From an uncultured Bacteroides sp. (GTDB lineage: Bacteria; Bacteroidota; Bacteroidia; Bacteroidales; Bacteroidaceae), in the NCBI RefSeq assembly GCF_949298305.1, contig NZ_CASFWU010000095.1:1-10059 (forward strand): DNA of 10,059 nt. Reading direction: 5' to 3'. The notes beneath the pieces are model-generated. The model did no database searches and was not told the DNA's origin. It saw only the letters and a program-made list of their open reading frames with translations. Below, one piece after another: positions 1 through 5,140 of this stretch (position 1 is its first letter; every line of letters begins with the position of its first letter). The translations under genes and the position numbers were made by a program.

Positions 1-10
1 TTGAGCTATC

Positions 11-50
11 GGCTTTAACTCCTAAGCCCACCTTGGTGGGCGATAACTCC
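11..50. repeat. Dispersed repeat, inverted copy of 1571-1612
   Basis: The core GCCCACC-TT-GGTGGGC (26-41) is a 7-bp hairpin flanked by TTAACTCC-type units. Read in reverse complement, 1571-1612 gives nearly the same 40 bases (core GCCCACC-AG-GGTGGGC, same ATAACT and TTAACT flanks). The pair is inverted and brackets the response regulator and arsR genes. It has no coding potential. Confidence 0.8.
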
Positions 51-71
51 TTTTAACTCCTTTAACTCCTG

Positions 72-95
72 CAAGTTTCGCACTTGCGAAACTTG
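72..95. repeat. Perfect 11-bp inverted repeat, CAAGTTTCGCA motif
   Basis: CAAGTTTCGCA (72-82) and TGCGAAACTTG (85-95) are exact reverse complements separated by two bases, directly after TTAACTCC units. The CGAAACTTG motif recurs next to the TTAACTYC repeats at about 1695, 2067-2078, 2221 (variant), 6684-6695 and 6733-6744. It therefore looks like an end motif of that repeat family. No T-run follows, so it is not a typical intrinsic terminator. Confidence 0.75.
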
Positions 96-233
96 AGAAT
101 ATTAATATAATATAGAAGGAATACAGTAGTCAGGAGTGAAGAAGTGAAGCCAAATGTAATGTGCCGGTATGCCAGACTATCGGCTGAACTCCTTAACTTC
201 TGACAGCTTAACTCCCCAATCCGACATTTAGCC

Positions 234-923
234 ATGACTCCCCTGAAAATTCTCTTCGCCGACGACGACCTGAAGTACTCCCTCCTGCTGAAGCGCTTCC
301 TCGAACAGGAAGGCTACGAGGTGACCTACGTAGGCAACGGACTCAAAGCCGTGGAACAGTTCCCCCTCGTCAAGCCCGACCTCGTGCTGCTGGACATCAA
401 CATGCCCGGCCTGAACGGCTTCGAGGTGGCCGCCCGCATCCGTCGGACGGACAAGCACGTCCTCCTCTTCTTCCTCTCCGACCGCAGCGACAAGGCCGAC
501 CGCCTGCAAGGCTTCCAACTGCGCGCCAACGACTACCTGGCCAAACCCTTCTACCCCGAAGAACTCATTGCCCGCATCCGCGAACGCTTCGCCTTCCGCC
601 TGGAGGAGACCGTGGAAGAGGAGACCTACCGCTTCGGCGGCACCGTGTTCAGCTACAACACCAACGAGCTGCGCACGGCCAGCAGCAAGGTGCTCGTCAC
701 CTCCCGCCAGGCCGACATCCTCCGCCTGCTGGCCCTGAACCTGGGCAACGCAGTGCCGCGCGACCAACTGCTCGAAGCCGTGTGGGGCAGCGCATCGTAT
801 GCCAACTCACTGGCGCTGAACGTACAGATCACCTACCTGCGCAAAGCCCTGAAGAACGACCCGACGGTGAGCATCGAGTCGCTGATGAAGAAAGGCTATC
901 TGCTAAAGGTGGAAGAGGGGTAA
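234..923 (+). CDS. OmpR/PhoB-family response regulator, orphan
   Basis: A two-component response regulator of 229 residues, normal for the OmpR/PhoB family. The receiver domain (about 4-120) has the acidic pocket D10-D11-D12, the phosphoacceptor D54 in LLDINMPG, the switch Ser at S82 and the invariant K104 in LAKPF. A linker leads to a winged-helix DNA-binding domain (about 133-226) with the usual SRQADILRLLALNLGNAV helix region and a C-terminal hairpin ending in KKGYLLKV. It should be phosphorylated by a sensor kinase and bind DNA as a dimer. No histidine kinase lies in the window, and the 233 bases upstream are repeat DNA, so its partner is unknown. Codons are strongly G/C-ending, unlike the arsR gene that follows. 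ATG at 234 is the only start that keeps the first beta strand. The target genes cannot be read from the sequence. Confidence 0.95.
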   Translation: MTPLKILFADDDLKYSLLLKRFLEQEGYEVTYVGNGLKAVEQFPLVKPDLVLLDINMPGLNGFEVAARIRRTDKHVLLFFLSDRSDKADRLQGFQLRANDYLAKPFYPEELIARIRERFAFRLEETVEEETYRFGGTVFSYNTNELRTASSKVLVTSRQADILRLLALNLGNAVPRDQLLEAVWGSASYANSLALNVQITYLRKALKNDPTVSIESLMKKGYLLKVEEG

Positions 924-1011
924 GAGAGAGTAGAAGCCTCCGTTCAAGTCCCGCAGGGTCAAAATCCGGTAAATACCATGAATATCTTTTAAGAAGAAAA
1001 ATGAAAATTCT

Positions 1012-1042
1012 TTTGGCAAGAAAGATATTATTCGTACTTTTG
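1012..1042 (+). promoter_or_regulatory. Predicted sigma-ABfr promoter of arsR-like gene
   Basis: A -33 element TTTG (1012-1015), a 19-base spacer and a perfect -7 element TACTTTTG (1035-1042, matching TAnnTTTG) give the Bacteroides primary-sigma promoter pattern. Transcription would start around 1050, leaving a leader of about 20 bases before the ATG at 1071. The -7 box lies inside the palindrome at 1031-1046. Confidence 0.8.
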
Positions 1043-1046
1043 CGAA
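1031..1046. promoter_or_regulatory. Predicted ArsR operator, site 1
   Basis: TTCGTACTTTTGCGAA is an imperfect palindrome (TTCGT-N6-GCGAA, one mismatched pair) that covers the -7 box of the arsR promoter. The same spacing and half-sites recur at 1419-1434 and 2276-2291. Position over the promoter fits autorepression by an ArsR dimer. Assignment to this regulator is inference. Confidence 0.65.
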
Positions 1047-1070
1047 CAACAAACAAAAGGAAAGACAGGA

Positions 1071-1397
1071 ATGACTCAAAAGAAGTATTCGGAAGAACAG
1101 GAAAAGATAGCCCGCTTTGCCAAAGCAATGGGACACCCAGCACGCATAGCCATACTCCAGTTTCTGGCAGCTCAGGAATGTTGCTTTTTCGGCGACATCC
1201 ACGAAGAACTGCCCATAGCCAAAGCCACGGTATCGCAACACCTGAAGGAGTTGAAGGAAGCCGGACTGATCCAAGGAGAAATTGAGGCGCCTAAAGTAAG
1301 ATACTGCATCCATAAGGAGAACTGGGAAATAGCCAGAAGAATGTTTGCCGGTTTCTTCGGACAGTCGGTATGCCAAAAAGAGAACTGCTGCGGTTAA
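1071..1397 (+). CDS. ArsR/SmtB-family metal(loid)-responsive repressor
   Basis: A 108-residue winged-helix regulator of the ArsR/SmtB family, the usual size. The opening AKAMGHPARIAILQFL (about 17-32) is the family signature, and the recognition helix lies in PIAKATVSQHLKELKEAGLI (about 48-67). Family members bind operators as dimers and leave when metal or metalloid binds Cys or His ligands. Candidate ligands are C37-C38 (QECCFFGDI, near the place where classical ArsR has its Cys motif), C79, and a C-terminal cluster C101, C106, C107 (CQKENCCG). The Cys-rich pattern favours arsenic, antimony or a similar soft metal, but the inducer cannot be fixed from sequence. A clear promoter lies upstream with a palindrome across its -7 box, suggesting autorepression. 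The thioredoxin-like and permease genes downstream, same strand, are likely targets. The symbol arsR is not assigned because the ligand is unproven. Confidence 0.93.
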   Translation: MTQKKYSEEQEKIARFAKAMGHPARIAILQFLAAQECCFFGDIHEELPIAKATVSQHLKELKEAGLIQGEIEAPKVRYCIHKENWEIARRMFAGFFGQSVCQKENCCG

Positions 1398-1418
1398 GCT
1401 CTTTTTTTGCAGCGAATG

Positions 1419-1434
1419 TTCGTTGTTCTACGAA
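1419..1434. promoter_or_regulatory. Predicted ArsR operator, site 2
   Basis: TTCGTTGTTCTACGAA has perfect 5-bp half-sites at the same spacing as sites 1 and 3, and extends to 6 bp (GTTCGT/ACGAAC, 1418-1435). It begins 22 bases after the repressor stop codon. A TTTG lies at 1406-1409, but no good -7 box follows at the right distance, so the promoter it might control is uncertain. It could drive the thioredoxin-like gene. Confidence 0.5.
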
Positions 1435-1570
1435 CCGCCAACAGGTGGCCGGCTTAAGCTTCTGAAGCAAATCTATCCTGTTTTGCACATCCCCTACACC
1501 CCTCTTTGACACCTGCAAATTCGGCTTTGCCGATATTCAACACGTACTTGCAGAAGTTAAAGAAGTTAGA

Positions 1571-1612
1571 AGAAGTTATCGCCCACCAGGGTGGGCTTAG
1601 AAGTTAAAAGCC
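1571..1612. repeat. Dispersed repeat, inverted copy of 11-50
   Basis: The hairpin GCCCACC-AG-GGTGGGC (1581-1596) is flanked by AGAAGTTA and AAGTTAAAAG. In reverse complement it matches 11-50 almost base for base. Confidence 0.8.
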
Positions 1613-1645
1613 AATAGAAAAACAAACAGCTCACAATGTATTGGC

Positions 1646-1677
1646 TTAACTCCTTAACTTCTTAACTCCTTAACTAC
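1646..1677. repeat. Four tandem 8-base units, TTAACTYC
   Basis: TTAACTCC, TTAACTTC, TTAACTCC and TTAACTAC follow one another with no gaps. Looser copies of the same unit lie at 15-70, 185-215 and 1700-1730, and in reverse complement (GAAGTTAA) at 1553-1610 and 6700-6712. Confidence 0.85.
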
Positions 1678-1787
1678 CGGAGAAATATTAAATCCGAAAC
1701 TTGAGTAACTTCTATAACTTCTTAACTTCCAGGAAGTGTTACTTGCGGAACTTGAGTTAAATAATAACAAAAAACAATTTTAGGAAT

Positions 1788-2021
1788 ATGGAAATTAAAG
1801 TATTAGGACCGGGTTGCTGCAAATGCAAGACAACCTACAATGTAATCGAAAAAGTAATCAGAGAGAACAATCTGGACGTAAAACTGACCAAAGTGGACGA
1901 CATCATGGAAATGATGAACTACAACATCATGACTACTCCCGCCGTTGTTGTCGACGAGGTGGTGAAAATGAAAGGACAGGTTCCGACCGAGAGTGAAATA
2001 AAAAAACTTTTGGGCATCTGA
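1788..2021 (+). CDS. Thioredoxin/glutaredoxin-like small redox protein (CxxC)
   Basis: A 77-residue protein of the archaeal/bacterial mini-thioredoxin group (TM0996/MTH895 type, Thioredoxin_3). It begins with a beta strand and the active-site loop GPGCCKCK, giving the redox pair C10 and C13 with an extra C11. The cis-proline region is NIMTTPAVVVD (P51), and an amphipathic C-terminal helix ends in KKLLGI. There is no signal peptide, so it should be cytoplasmic. Such proteins are often found beside ArsR regulators and ArsP/DUF318 permeases, as here. A role in reducing or handing over a thiol-binding metal or metalloid is an inference from that context. The extra Cys next to the CxxC could help bind a metal. 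It lies 390 bases from the regulator and 287 from the permease with repeats on both sides. No clear promoter of its own is visible. Confidence 0.9.
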   Translation: MEIKVLGPGCCKCKTTYNVIEKVIRENNLDVKLTKVDDIMEMMNYNIMTTPAVVVDEVVKMKGQVPTESEIKKLLGI

Positions 2022-2091
2022 CAACCCGGATTATTGAACCGCGAACGGCAGAAACAACCCTTATTTAAGTTTCGCAAGTACTCAACTTATT

Positions 2092-2210
2092 AGTTGACAA
2101 GGCTTCAGTCAACAAGTCTACCGGGCCGGAATGCCCTGTTTGATATAGTGCCGCTTGAAACGGTCCGCTGCAAACGCCTTGTCAACTCGTTAACTTGTTG
2201 CTCGTCAACT
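2092..2210. repeat. Inverted repeat built of GTTGACAAGG-type units
   Basis: AGTTGACAAGGC (2092-2103) and GCCTTGTCAACT (2176-2187) are perfect 12-bp inverted arms. The right arm continues in about 8-base steps (CTTGTCAA, CTCGTTAA, CTTGTTG, CTCGTCAA). An AAGTTTCGCAAG motif at 2067-2078 and its inverted variant at 2221-2232 lie outside. This is the same unit type as the leader at 4990-5101. The gap between the thioredoxin-like gene and the permease (2022-2308) contains nothing else but operator site 3. Confidence 0.75.
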
Positions 2211-2275
2211 GCAACTTGAGCTTGCGAAAGTTGAGAACCCTTATTGAATCTGCCGTTCTTTTTATATAAACATTG

Positions 2276-2291
2276 TTCGTATTTATACGAA
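2276..2291. promoter_or_regulatory. Predicted ArsR operator, site 3, before permease
   Basis: TTCGTATTTATACGAA is a perfect palindrome (7-bp arms around TT) starting 33 bases before the permease ATG. It matches TTCGT-N6-ACGAA at sites 1 and 2 exactly in spacing. The AT-rich stretch around it (2258-2300) probably holds the promoter, though no consensus TAnnTTTG is present. Confidence 0.65.
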
Positions 2292-2308
2292 TTAAAAAAC
2301 GGTAAAAC

Positions 2309-3277
2309 ATGATACAAGATTTTGCAGACTGGCTTGTTTACGGGCTGTTCGGGCTGAGTGCCGATACACCGTTAGGAGTGGCCGTAAACTTCTTCTTTTA
2401 TGATACAATCAAGATTCTTATCCTGCTGTTCTTCATCAGCGTGCTGATGGGAATCATCAATGCCTATTTCCCGATTGAACGTCTGAGGAACTACCTGGTG
2501 ACGCACAAGATGTATGGCATGCAATACCTGCTGGCATCCGTATTCGGTGCCGTCACTCCGTTCTGCTCCTGCTCTTCCATCCCGCTGTTCATCGGTTTCG
2601 TCAAAGGCGGCATCCCTTTGGGAGTGACTTTTGCCTTTCTCATCACCTCACCGTTGGTCAACGAAGTAGCCGTAGCCATGTTCCTCGGTTCTTTCGGACT
2701 GAAGGTGACGCTTATCTACGTCATCAGCGGCATCCTGCTGGGCGTTATAGGCGGAGTCGTGCTGGGACGGATGAGACTGGCACCTTACCTGACCGACTGG
2801 GTAAAGCAGATACAGGCACAGGCTTCGGCCCAGGCCGGCGAATGGGAAAAAGACCATACCACCTTCCTCAAGCGGCTCCCGACCATCATCCGCGATGCCT
2901 GGAAGATTGTCAGCGGCGTGCTTGTCTACATCCTGATAGGTATCGGCATCGGCGCCTTCATGCACGGTTTTGTCCCCGAAGGATTCTTTGAACAGTACAT
3001 GTCGAAAGACAACTGGTATGCGGTTCCCCTGTCCGTCATCCTGGCCGTACCGATGTATGCCAACGCCGCAGGCATTGTGCCCATCATTGAAGTGTTTGTG
3101 GCCAAAGGCATTCCCATGGGTACGGCCATCGCCTTCATGATGGCAGTCATAGGCCTTTCGCTACCGGAAGCCACGTTGCTCAAGAAGGTGATGACCTGGC
3201 GACTGATCGGTATATTCTTCGGCACAGTAGCCTTCTTCATCATCCTGTCGGGCTATCTGTTCAACTATATCCTATAA
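2309..3277 (+). CDS. ArsP/DUF318-family permease, putative metal(loid) exporter
   Basis: A 322-residue inner-membrane protein of the ArsP_1/DUF318 permease family (PF03773). About eight hydrophobic segments are visible, with a polar loop of about 40 residues in the middle (about 157-198, charged and Gln-rich). The family signature is TPFCSCSSIPLFIGF (about 83-97) with the cysteine pair C86 and C88. A matching motif in the second half is PMYANAAGIVPIIE (about 248-261), as expected from two inverted halves. Characterised ArsP proteins (Campylobacter) export trivalent organoarsenicals; other members of the wider family are linked to other metals. The cysteines fit a soft metal or metalloid. The upstream palindrome matches that of the arsR-like promoter, so induction with the regulator's ligand is likely. 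The substrate is not proven. It is not Acr3 or ArsB, and no arsenate reductase or ArsA is present in the window. Confidence 0.9.
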   Translation: MIQDFADWLVYGLFGLSADTPLGVAVNFFFYDTIKILILLFFISVLMGIINAYFPIERLRNYLVTHKMYGMQYLLASVFGAVTPFCSCSSIPLFIGFVKGGIPLGVTFAFLITSPLVNEVAVAMFLGSFGLKVTLIYVISGILLGVIGGVVLGRMRLAPYLTDWVKQIQAQASAQAGEWEKDHTTFLKRLPTIIRDAWKIVSGVLVYILIGIGIGAFMHGFVPEGFFEQYMSKDNWYAVPLSVILAVPMYANAAGIVPIIEVFVAKGIPMGTAIAFMMAVIGLSLPEATLLKKVMTWRLIGIFFGTVAFFIILSGYLFNYIL

Positions 3278-3315
3278 GCGACCGGCCGTCTCAGAACCAT
3301 GCTTGCACGGCTCAT

Positions 3316-3357
3316 GAGCGACGCTTGCACGGCTCGCGAACCGTGCAAGCATCGCTC
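3316..3357. repeat. Strong 17-bp hairpin after permease gene
   Basis: Arms 3316-3332 and 3341-3357 pair with one mismatch (C3322 against A3351) around the 8-base loop CTCGCGAA. An extra direct copy of GCTTGCACGG lies at 3301-3310, so the right arm (3341-3350) could pair with either copy. No T-run follows. It could slow transcription or protect the permease mRNA 3' end, but it is not a standard intrinsic terminator. Confidence 0.8.
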
Positions 3358-3697
3358 GTCAACATTGCATGTTTCGCCCGATAACTATCGATATTGTCCG
3401 GCCAAAGTAGGTAGTTACGGATGCCAGGTGGGACTTTACGGGGTGAAAGATGAGTACGCGGATGATACAGGCAAGGCGGATTTACACGGATAAAAAAGAG
3501 AAAAGGGGAAATTGGCTTCACGCTTTCAACAAGGAAGCCGCCTGCTGACAATCTAATGGATAGGGTGAAAGATAAAGTTTCACGCCCATTCAATTATAAA
3601 TCAGTGAATCCGCATTGTCTGCATATCTATCTTTCACTGCAACCCGCTCACTCACACCTGTTTACGGTGAAACTTCACCCGGCAAACTCTTGACAAT

Positions 3698-3810
3698 CAC
3701 ACAGGATTACGCAGATTCTCACGGATTAGATGCGATAGCTATATCTGTGCCAATCCACGTAATCCTGTGGTGAAATAAAAAGCTCTGTAAGTCTCCGTAT
3801 GCTCCGTGGT
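3698..3810. repeat. Palindromic repeat, copy 1, downstream of rpn gene
   Basis: Perfect 12-bp arms CACAGGATTACG (3700-3711) and CGTAATCCTGTG (3758-3769) enclose a CACGGATT word. The element continues through GTGGTGAAATAAAA to TCCGTGGT (3803-3810). The same order of words (arm, CACGGATT, arm, GGTGAAAT, TCCGTGGT) is found at 4811-4893 in the same orientation. The element ends 11 bases from the stop codon of the Rpn gene. Confidence 0.8.
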
Positions 3811-3821
3811 TTATTGAATAG

Positions 3822-4709
3822 TTACAAATCTCTGATTTCCTTCACTGTGAGTCCGGTGATTTGGGCTATTGTTTCGATTGGAATACCGGCAGTTTTCATG
3901 GCGGCAGCGTTTTTAAAACGCTCTTCCCTGGCGCCTTCTGCCCTGCCTTCTTCTCGACCTTCGGCTCTGCCTTCTGCCCTGCCCTCAGCCCGTTCCGTCT
4001 GAATATTGTCCCGGAGAATGACGATATTGTCCAAATGACGATAATACGCTTTCAGCTCATCCTGACTCATCCGGTCCAGTTGCAACTGCTCCTTCACGGT
4101 GTCCAGTCCCGGTGCAGTGGCTCCGTCGGGCACTTCGCCCGTGTTCAGGTAATAAATCCATTCCTCCAGAGGGGTTTTCGCCACCCGGTTGAAGTCGTTC
4201 ACCTTCAGGATGTAATACTCCGGGTAAAGTTGGCTGACATAATCAACCTTGAAAGTCTGGCGCTGGAAAGGAGAAAGTTCCAATAGGTCGCCCTCATGGA
4301 TGCCGCGGAACTCGGTCTTGCCATGGTAGACAAAATCCTTTCCATGGCCTAACGAGAAATAGACGATGTTCACACTGTACACCTTGCGCACCTTCTCATA
4401 CCCCTCGCCACGGTTGATATATTCCGTCACCAGCTTCGACGCACCGAAGAGCATACGCTGGAAATAGGCATATTCGTTGTTATTCTGCACTTCAATGAGG
4501 ACAAGTTCGCCCCGTGAGTCTTCGGCAAGCATGTCCACGCGGTTATACTTGTCAAACTCATCTTCCTGGTTGCTTTCGCTTTCCAACAACTTGCAGATTT
4601 TCACTTTATCTTCCAACAACGTGGTCAGCAGTCCTTCCAATACCGCATAATTGGCCTTATTACGCAACAATCGCTTCATGGCCCAGTCGAAACGGATGTA
4701 ATTTGCCAT
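3822..4709 (-). CDS. Rpn-family PD-(D/E)XK nuclease / putative transposase
   Basis: A 295-residue protein of the recombination-promoting nuclease (Rpn/YhgA-like, PDDEXK_2, PF12784) family, a common length. The nuclease core is visible near the start: D59 in NRVDMLAED, then E73 and Q75 in LVLIEVQ, giving D-x13-E-x-Q, followed by the family-typical QNNNEYAYFQRMLFGASKL. The middle (about 130-190) has the expected SPFQRQ and PEYYILKVNDFN blocks. Residues about 240-261 are a low-complexity run of AEGR/EEGR repeats encoded by near-identical 12-base units, a likely site of length change. The C-terminal 30 residues, from AAAMKTAGIPIETIAQITGL, resemble a small helix-turn-helix. E. coli Rpn proteins are DNA endonucleases that stimulate RecA-independent recombination; the role in Bacteroides is not established. 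All catalytic residues are kept, so it is probably active. Same-orientation copies of one repeat flank it on both sides. Confidence 0.92.
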   Translation of the reverse strand: MANYIRFDWAMKRLLRNKANYAVLEGLLTTLLEDKVKICKLLESESNQEDEFDKYNRVDMLAEDSRGELVLIEVQNNNEYAYFQRMLFGASKLVTEYINRGEGYEKVRKVYSVNIVYFSLGHGKDFVYHGKTEFRGIHEGDLLELSPFQRQTFKVDYVSQLYPEYYILKVNDFNRVAKTPLEEWIYYLNTGEVPDGATAPGLDTVKEQLQLDRMSQDELKAYYRHLDNIVILRDNIQTERAEGRAEGRAEGREEGRAEGAREERFKNAAAMKTAGIPIETIAQITGLTVKEIRDL

Positions 4710-4810
4710 AGTCTTTCAAAATGAAGTTTATAACGCAAATAAACAAAGTTCCCGCTACATTTCCAAACGTTGAAAAGAAATATTCTTGCGACATGACGAG
4801 GGGAACCAGA

Positions 4811-4893
4811 TTCACCACAGATTGCGAAGACTATCACGGATTGGATAGATTACCGCTACGTAATCTGTGGTGAAATGAAAGGCAATCCGTGGT
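4811..4893. repeat. Palindromic repeat, copy 2, upstream of rpn gene
   Basis: TTCACCACAGATT (4811-4823) and AATCTGTGGTGAA (4862-4874) are perfect 13-bp arms, extending to 16 bp with one mismatch (4811-4826 and 4859-4874). A CACGGATT word (4835-4842) lies inside, and TCCGTGGT (4886-4893) follows. It is the same element and orientation as 3698-3810, about 100 bases upstream of the Rpn start codon. Confidence 0.8.
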
Positions 4894-4937
4894 GTTCCCC
4901 GGTGTTGAACGCAAAGTTGATTAATTTCTGTAAAACG

Positions 4938-4969
4938 CTTGACAACAGGCCGCAGATTTTGTATCTTTG
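4938..4969 (+). promoter_or_regulatory. Predicted sigma-ABfr promoter of vapE-like gene
   Basis: CTTG (4938-4941), a 20-base spacer and a perfect -7 box TATCTTTG (4962-4969) match the Bacteroides promoter pattern. The start site would be near 4976, giving an unusually long leader of about 165 bases made almost wholly of repeats. Confidence 0.75.
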
Positions 4970-4989
4970 GGAAAAGGAAGGGACAAGTT

Positions 4990-5101
4990 GACGAGTTAAC
5001 AAGGGGACAAGTTAACAAGGAGACAAGTTAACAAGTCGGCAAGGAAGCCTCGTGGTCTGTAGCCTCGTCCCCTCGTCAACTTGTCCCCTTGTCAACTCGT
5101 C
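4990..5101 (+). repeat. Long inverted repeat of 8-base units in the vapE leader
   Basis: The left arm 4990-5027 and right arm 5064-5101 match over 38 bases with five differences, all A/G. The left arm reads as 8-base units (GACGAGTT, AACAAGGG, GACAAGTT, AACAAGGA, and so on), starting with another GACAAGTT at 4982. The 36-base middle (5028-5063) is not repetitive. If transcribed from the promoter at 4938-4969, the RNA would fold into one long stem-loop ending about 40 bases before the start codon. Confidence 0.85.
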
Positions 5102-5104
5102 CCT

Positions 5105-5136
5105 AAACTTATAAACTTACAAACTCAAAAACTCAA
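5105..5136 (+). repeat. Four 8-base units, AAACTYAN, before vapE start
   Basis: AAACTTAT, AAACTTAC, AAACTCAA and AAACTCAA run without gaps up to four C residues and the ATG at 5141. The A-rich, G-free stretch would be unstructured and is where ribosomes would load; no Shine-Dalgarno sequence is present. Confidence 0.85.
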
Positions 5137-5140
5137 CCCC

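Larger units (their letters stand above)
1398..1787. other. Gene-free gap between regulator and thioredoxin-like gene
   Basis: These 390 bases have no convincing coding sequence. They hold the operator-like palindrome at 1419-1434, a small hairpin TCGGC-TTT-GCCGA (1521-1533), the repeat copy at 1571-1612, a CTTGCAGAAGTTAAAG repeat edge near 1548, an inverted pair AAGCCAATA/TATTGGCTT (1608-1616 and 1639-1647), the tandem array at 1646-1677, and further TAACTTC units to about 1760. The gap looks like an operon spacer filled by repeat DNA. Confidence 0.75.
3278..3821. other. Gene-free, hairpin-rich stretch after the permease
   Basis: These 544 bases have no credible gene. From left to right they hold the 17-bp hairpin at 3316-3357; a GTGAAAGAT motif twice (3443-3451, 3565-3573) and inverted once (3629-3637); GGGTGAAA/TTTCAC (3563-3570, 3578-3583); a tight palindrome GGTGAA-AC-TTCACC (3666-3679); and the palindromic repeat at 3698-3810. 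The part around 3455-3490 also carries GCGGAT and CACGGAT words like those of that repeat, so an older copy may lie there. Confidence 0.7.

Noticed and set aside
228..767. Minus-strand open frame opposite the response regulator
   Set aside because: Low-complexity Val/Glu/Gly/Gln-rich shadow; the plus-strand frame is an unmistakable response regulator.
1646..1677. CRISPR-like array from tandem repeats
   Set aside because: Units are 8 bases with no unique spacers, and there are no cas genes.
3299..3493. Small plus-strand open frame after the permease
   Set aside because: It spans the hairpin at 3316-3357 and repeat DNA, has no recognised homology and no promoter.
4811..4893. Palindromic repeat as terminal inverted repeat of an insertion sequence
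   Set aside because: The two copies around rpn are direct, not inverted, and I see no target-site duplication or DDE transposase, so a classical insertion sequence is not supported.
5081..5140. TTG start for the vapE-like gene
   Set aside because: It lies in the right arm of the repeat hairpin and the residues it adds are repeat-encoded; ATG 5141 follows an A-rich loading region.
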